64,000 nt of DNA from Bondarzewia mesenterica (taxonomy: Eukaryota; Basidiomycota; Agaricomycetes; Russulales; Bondarzewiaceae), in assembly GCA_004802705.1 (NCBI GenBank), contig SGPL01000126.1:1-64000 (forward strand). The letters are read 5' to 3'. Made by a program: the position numbers and the translations under genes. Each line of letters starts with the position of its first letter. The first letter of the stretch is position 1. A model generated the notes under the pieces. That model saw only the letters and a list, made by a program, of their open reading frames with translations, was not told the origin of the DNA and made no database searches. Below are positions 59,311 to 64,000 of the stretch, one piece after another.

Positions 59311-60194
59311 ATGACCGAGTACGATTATTCCCCGGAGGCATACGAACGGTACCTCGCCACCCAGCACCGAATTTCCGACTGGCGCGACGATGTCAACCGC
59401 AAGGCGTTCATCAAAGCCTCCAGCGGACCCATCGCCGCCGCCGCTGCCGCACACAAACATTCCCTCTCACAGGGATACGTCTCCGCCCCGCCTCGGCCTA
59501 CACCTTTACGATCCCACACCACGGGCCAAGCCATATACCCGTCCGCCTCTCGACACCTGCACACCACTTCCCAACCACATATTACCTCGTCGCATCACCG
59601 TTCGCATTCCAAATCATCCATTCCAACACCGACACCGACGTCCGCGAAAACGTTCAATTACCATGTCCATCCGAATCCGCCGGCTCAACCTAGGCGCTCG
59701 AGGACCTATTCATACGCTGCGGCGCCTACGCCTTTGCCGATACCTGTGCCGTCGCCTGTGTCATACCCGCCTCCGCGAGGCTCTGCGCCGCAGGTGGCAG
59801 CTGCGAATGTGGTCTATTATGATCCTAGAAGACCGCCAGCACCGCAGCCGGGACAGACGTGGTACGTCGTAGACCCGAGAGGTGCGCGTGGCGATGTTCG
59901 TGTGCGTTTTCTTCCCCTTTTTTCCCTCTGTATTCTCATTGGAATCCATCTTACGATGTCGTCCATTTGATTGATTTTTATCATCATCATTCGGATCTCA
60001 TGCTGATGAACGATTTTTTTTTTCATTTGGTCGGTTGATGGCAGTCCTCGGCGCAATCCCCCATCTCTCCCTCCAAGCGCACTCCCCTCCTCAAGCGCAT
60101 CCTCACTCTCGGTCTCACGAGCACAGGAACCGGATCCAACGCTTCTTCCAAACGACAGACGCCGAGGAGGCAGCGACGCCGGAGCAGCTTCTGA
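59311..60194 (+). CDS. Small Ser/Pro-rich basic protein, unknown function
   Basis: ATG 59311 gives MTEYDYSPEAYERYLATQHR, then ISDWRDDVNRKAFIKASSGP, which look ordered. They are followed by His/Ser/Pro-rich low complexity (PPRPTPLRSHTTGQAIYPSA) and VVYYDPRRPPAPQPGQTWYV near the end of exon 1. One intron (donor near 59891-59897, acceptor gatggcag at ~60044) leads to SPISPSKRTPLLKRILTLGL and the very basic end KRQTPRRQRRRSSF, stop 60192-60194. The alternative frame after the same acceptor is open longer but much less protein-like. The strong promoter supports a real gene. No family is recognised; the C-terminus could be a nuclear or nucleic-acid-binding tail. Confidence 0.7.
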
Positions 60195-62107
60195 TCGGGC
60201 GAGAGGAGTGGGGGTCGGAGGACTCCCCAACCGTCCTGCGAGCTCCACTCCCCCCTTCTTTCGATCCCATTTCCATTGCCGCGATGTCTCTTGGGTCTGT
60301 TCCTTCCATTCTCGTCAACGCCATGGCCGTTTGTCTATTTCCCAAAAAGCTCCGTCAGCTGGGAGCCGTCGTCATCATTCTCACTTTCCCCCTCGTGTCT
60401 GCAACCTCCACTCGGATATACGGACGACTATACCGTCGATTCGACAGACACCTTGGCGAACTCGCATTGTATGCTCACCCACGAATCCCTGCCTGCCTGC
60501 CTGTTCGACTTCATCACCATCTCATCTTGTATCTTCCTTTCCCGTACCCCTGTATTCTTCCGAAACACACGTTTTCGACGCTGCGGGCCGCATTTAACTG
60601 AACTCGCCGGCCACCCTACACGCAACCTCGCTCCCTCCTCGCCAACAACTCCACTTCCAAATTCCACTTTAGACGCTCGGATATAGGGCCGGTCCTCCCT
60701 TGTGATCCTTTCTCCCGCATTGTTTTTTTTTTTTTTCGATTTCGTCATTACAGCAGTACATATATACATACACATGCCCATGCCCATGCACATATCCCCT
60801 CAGCTTGTTCACCGGAATTCTAATACGCATTCTTGTTCATACCACTGACGCATATACAGTCGACCCTCTTCGTCTCTTCTGTTTCCCCCCTTTTTTCTCG
60901 TTTCTTCGCCCCACAATTAGAAGGCCCGCATACATGCATACATACATATACACACATACACTTTCTTGCTCCTCCCTGTCTTCTCTGTTTTTTTTTGCTA
61001 CTCGCAAGGCGAGGTTTCTTCTGCTGCTGTACCAGATGTTTCTTTGTACTTAGTATTCAAGCTACGACTCTTTTGACGCATCCTTCACGTGTATCTACGA
61101 TTTGTCGCGTATGAATAACGACGGGAATACATACTTATGACATAGATCATACTTACTTTAAACCGAATTCGAAGTATCACGGGGGATGCGGTTGTGTTTA
61201 CGTCTGCGCTAGCGTGCCACAGCGCGTATGGCAGTGTTTTCGAATTGTAATTCAGTTTGATGTGCACGTTGATGGAGGAGGTTTCTTACTGGACCGGGAG
61301 GGGCGGGGGGAAGCTATCGCGGATTGGTGGATCCCGGGGAAGTGATACTGGGTATGACGGAGGATCGTGCTAACTTGCTGCATATGTTATCCTGTACGAT
61401 TTGGGGTTGGTATGTATTTTACGAATGAGTGGGACTGACGTTGTTCTCTCCCGCCGCGTGTTCATGGCGCTCCGCGCGCGTGAAAGTAAGTAGGCTTTAG
61501 AAATTCTATACAGACAGTCTGGGGTCAGGAGGGCAAGCTGAACGTGACTGTGAATACAATAAAAACGAAGGGGCTAAGTATAGTGGACTCTTTGGGGATC
61601 CTGTACAGGTCGATGGACTGCAGACTCCAGAGAGGAATATAGGTTAGTAGATGGTTCAAGGCTCATGAACTTAAGCCAATTGTCCTTGCAGTCTCATACC
61701 AAGACTCCCACAAGTGAAGGAGAGGGTTTGGTCCGAACCTATAGATTGTCCCAAGATTGTCCTGGCCGTGAACTCAATGCGTGACAGACGCGTGACGGCA
61801 CGCGTCATTCAGGCTTCGAATTCCAAACCATGTCGACCGCTCTCCTCCCTCAACACGTCGTTAAACGTCAGCGATGGACCTTACCTGCTCGGTCATAACA
61901 CTATCTGACGAGTCATCGGTCACCGGTCACCGGCGACCCTTATATACCAGCGAACCTACGAGCTCCTCTGCACAGCTGTTGCCCTCTGCCAGTGTACTCG
62001 TCACTTCACTGAGGCTGGATTTTGATCTCCAAATCAACGGCCCTCAGCTGCAATGCACATTGTCGCTGGTTTATCTGTCCCTCCTGTGTTTGACAGTTAC
62101 ATAAAGA
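60195..62107. other. Long spacer with arylsulfotransferase promoter
   Basis: About 1.9 kb with T-rich runs (60721-60736, 60990-60997), tandem acatac words near 60930-60960 and no recognised gene. Near 61917-61937 lie direct gtcaccg words that form a palindromic cluster (ggtcaccggtcacc). A TATA box follows at 61941. Confidence 0.45.
61941..61946 (+). promoter_or_regulatory. TATA box of the arylsulfotransferase gene
   Basis: tatata in cccttatataccag lies 167 bp before ATG 62108. Directly upstream is ggtcaccggtcacc, a perfect palindrome that may be a regulator site. Confidence 0.5.
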
Positions 62108-64000
62108 ATGTATCTCTTCAGATGCAGACTCGTTTTCAAAAAACCGTCCGTCGCGCTCCTTATAGCGCTGACCCTCGTGTGGTGCGCGACGTCCCAAAAC
62201 CTATCCACGACCGTACGTCTGCCCGCTCGGTCCCTTGTCCCTTCCCACCTCGTCACTCAGTACTCCGTACTCACCAAAGTCCATCCTCCAGTACGTCTCC
62301 GCACCAGAAATCACCAGCATTCCCTTAATTCCAGTCCTCACCGACCCCGAGTACAACTCAAATCCCGCCAACGCCGACGCCCTCTTCCTCACCTGTCCCC
62401 GTGGATCCGCCGTCGACCGTCCCGCACCCCATATCTACGATGCCTTGTCGGCGAGCGTGGTTTGGGTCGGCACGGATCTCGGCGTGTGTTTTGATTTGAA
62501 TGTTCAGAATGTGAACGGCACGCCGTTGTTGACGGTGTGGACGGGCGTTATTGAGGCCTCGGGGTATGGTGTTGGAAAGGTGCGTGGTTGATTCGTTTTC
62601 TTTCTTTCTTTCTTCTCTTTGTTTTTTTGATTGACGGAGGGAGATGAATATTAATGGTGACGTGTCGATGGTGCAGGTGTCTTTGTTGGACAATACGTAT
62701 TCTATCGTGTATAACGTGACATCCGTCGGTACGCCCGGGGTAGATATCCACGAGGTGCGTTTCCTCCCTTTCTAAGTTCCATAATTCCGTGTTGGGGATA
62801 CATCCTCCATTAAAGAAGGAGGTGCGCTGAGAAATGCATCCTCGATGTTCTGACGCGCATGCAATGTATGCTTTCAGTTCAATGTACCACGAGATAACAA
62901 TTCGACAGGGATCCTGACAACATACGTCCCTATCCCATTCGACCTCACCCCCGTCAGTGGACCCGCAGATGGTTGGCTCTTGGATGCATTGTTTCAAGAA
63001 GTCGACATCGCTACGGGGAATCTGGTGTTCAATTGGAGGTATGTATGTCACTTTGCGCAGCCCAGGCCTTTTGGCCTTTTCGGTCATGTTGGTTGACGAG
63101 TGCCGACTGTGGTTTCTGCGATAACACGATATGTACGCAGCTCTGCGGAACATCTTCCAATCAACGAGAGTTATGCGCCGCTTGGGAGAAGGGGTACGGC
63201 ACAAGACAATCGTACGTCTTCGCTCTCGCTCTCGTTCACGAATGGTGCGGGGAAAGCCGGTATGTATGTACTTACTTGAACAACGCATTCGGACCCGTGA
63301 CTTCAAGCTTGGGACGCGTTCCACCTCAACGCGGTCGACAAAGGCGGTGACGGGAATTACCTTGTATCTTCCAGGTTCGTGCTGCGCCACGTTCCAAGTT
63401 TTAAAAAAAAAAATAACGTGACGGCTGACAACATGGATGAATGGATGAAATCTTGTGTGTCGTGTGCGTTAGGCATATGCGCCAGGTTTTTCTAGTGTCG
63501 AAGGACACGGGCGAGGTGTTGTGGAGGATGGGTGGGAACAGTACGGATTTCCAAATGGGTGACGGAACTAGGTCTGTTTTCAGTTCCCTTCCTTTGCTTT
63601 CAGCTCCTCCATGCGAGCGAGTTCGTACTGAGTACTGAGTATCTCGGCTGACTGGCTGGTCTACGCTCAGTTTTTACTGGCAGCACCACGCGCGCTGGCA
63701 TGAAGGCGACACGCACATCTCTCTCTTGTACGTCTCTCCCCTCCCTCTTCTCCAAAAAAAAAAAAAAAAAAAAAGAACGAACCGAAAGTAATTGATAAAT
63801 GCATTGAACGCCCCATTGTCGTCATCGTCATCGTATATGCATTGCAGCGACAACGGCGCCCTCTGACTGGGAAGCGGACGAACCGACTGCGCGGGGGCTA
63901 TACCTCGCCGTGAACGCGTCGGCCTCCCCGCGCACGGTTGAGCTCGTACAGGAGTACTTTCCATTGCGGAGGAATTATAGTCAGAGTCAAGGGTCCATGC
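62108..64000 (+). CDS. Arylsulfotransferase-like secreted protein (ASST), 3' end cut off
   Basis: Partial at the window edge. ATG 62108 gives MYLFRCRLVFKKPSVALLIA, then LTLVWCATSQ, a clear signal peptide. The body matches fungal ASST (Arylsulfotran_2) propeller proteins: SILQYVSAPEITSIPLIPVL, LFLTCPRGSAVDRPAPHIYD, SASVVWVGTDLG, GVDIHEFNVPRDNN, GPADGWLLDALFQEVDIATG and NLVFNWR. Then HMRQVFLVSKDTGEVLWRMG, GNSTDFQMGD and FYWQHHARWHEGDTHISL with a likely catalytic-region His cluster, followed by ARGLYLAVNASASPRTVELV. Many introns, including ~62579-62676, 62755-62878, 63039-63139 and 63371-63471. The first exon junction and the segment 63200-63370 are uncertain. The substrate in fungi is unknown; it should be extracellular or vacuolar. 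Confidence 0.85.

Noticed and set aside
60035..60601. 188-codon frame after the second exon of the small Ser/Pro-rich gene
   Set aside because: It is out of phase with the more natural SPISPSKRTPLLKRIL reading and looks like composition-driven openness.
1..64000. CRISPR arrays, prokaryotic operons or phage genes
   Set aside because: Gene structure is intron-rich and eukaryotic throughout, and no regularly spaced repeats were found.

Overview
The window looks like chromosomal DNA of a filamentous basidiomycete, most likely an agaricomycete. Genes are dense and on both strands, and nearly all are broken by many short GT-AG introns of about 50-60 nt. The repertoire is eukaryotic: a cohesin SMC subunit, splicing factors, cytosolic ribosomal proteins, an endosomal VPS68 and an HMG-box regulator of the fungal MATA type. 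Species cannot be fixed from sequence alone. Runs of N (about 4975-4997, 10390-10430, 41515-43320 and 51745-53520) mark low-quality stretches, so fine exon structure there is unreliable.

Left third (1-23000): a repeat-rich AT-rich edge, a Pus9/Rib2-type pseudouridine synthase (+), the spliceosome protein CWC15 (-), an F-box protein (+), a saccharopine-dehydrogenase-like oxidoreductase (-), a 2.5-kb gene-poor stretch holding a MITE-like inverted-repeat element, the U6 snRNA methyltransferase METTL16 (+), arginyl-tRNA synthetase (-), an HMG-box transcription factor (+) and VPS68 (+).

Middle (23000-45400): ribosomal proteins RPS13 (-) and RPS6 (+) sit head to head on a 394-bp divergent promoter. 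They are followed by a Gly/Ser-rich membrane or surface protein, an F-box/LRR-like protein (-), a HAD phosphatase (-), two related aldo/keto reductases (+,+), myo-inositol oxygenase (+) and the 2-oxoadipate dehydrogenase E1 DHTKD1 (+). The two reductases and the oxygenase lie in a row on one strand. Together they could convert myo-inositol to D-glucuronate and then L-gulonate, which makes this the most system-like part of the window.

Right third (45400-64000): a very long Ser/Pro-rich disordered protein (+), SMC1 of cohesin (-), an acylaminoacyl-peptidase-like S9 peptidase (-), a small basic Ser/Pro-rich protein (+) and the 5' part of a secreted arylsulfotransferase-like protein (+) that runs off the edge.

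Most genes are housekeeping. Points worth a second look are the MIOX/AKR cluster, a Met-less mitochondrial-type extension upstream of the ArgRS AUG, a changed cofactor motif in one AKR paralogue, a probable GC-AG intron, a 208-bp inverted-repeat element, and an unusually large intron inside the HMG box.
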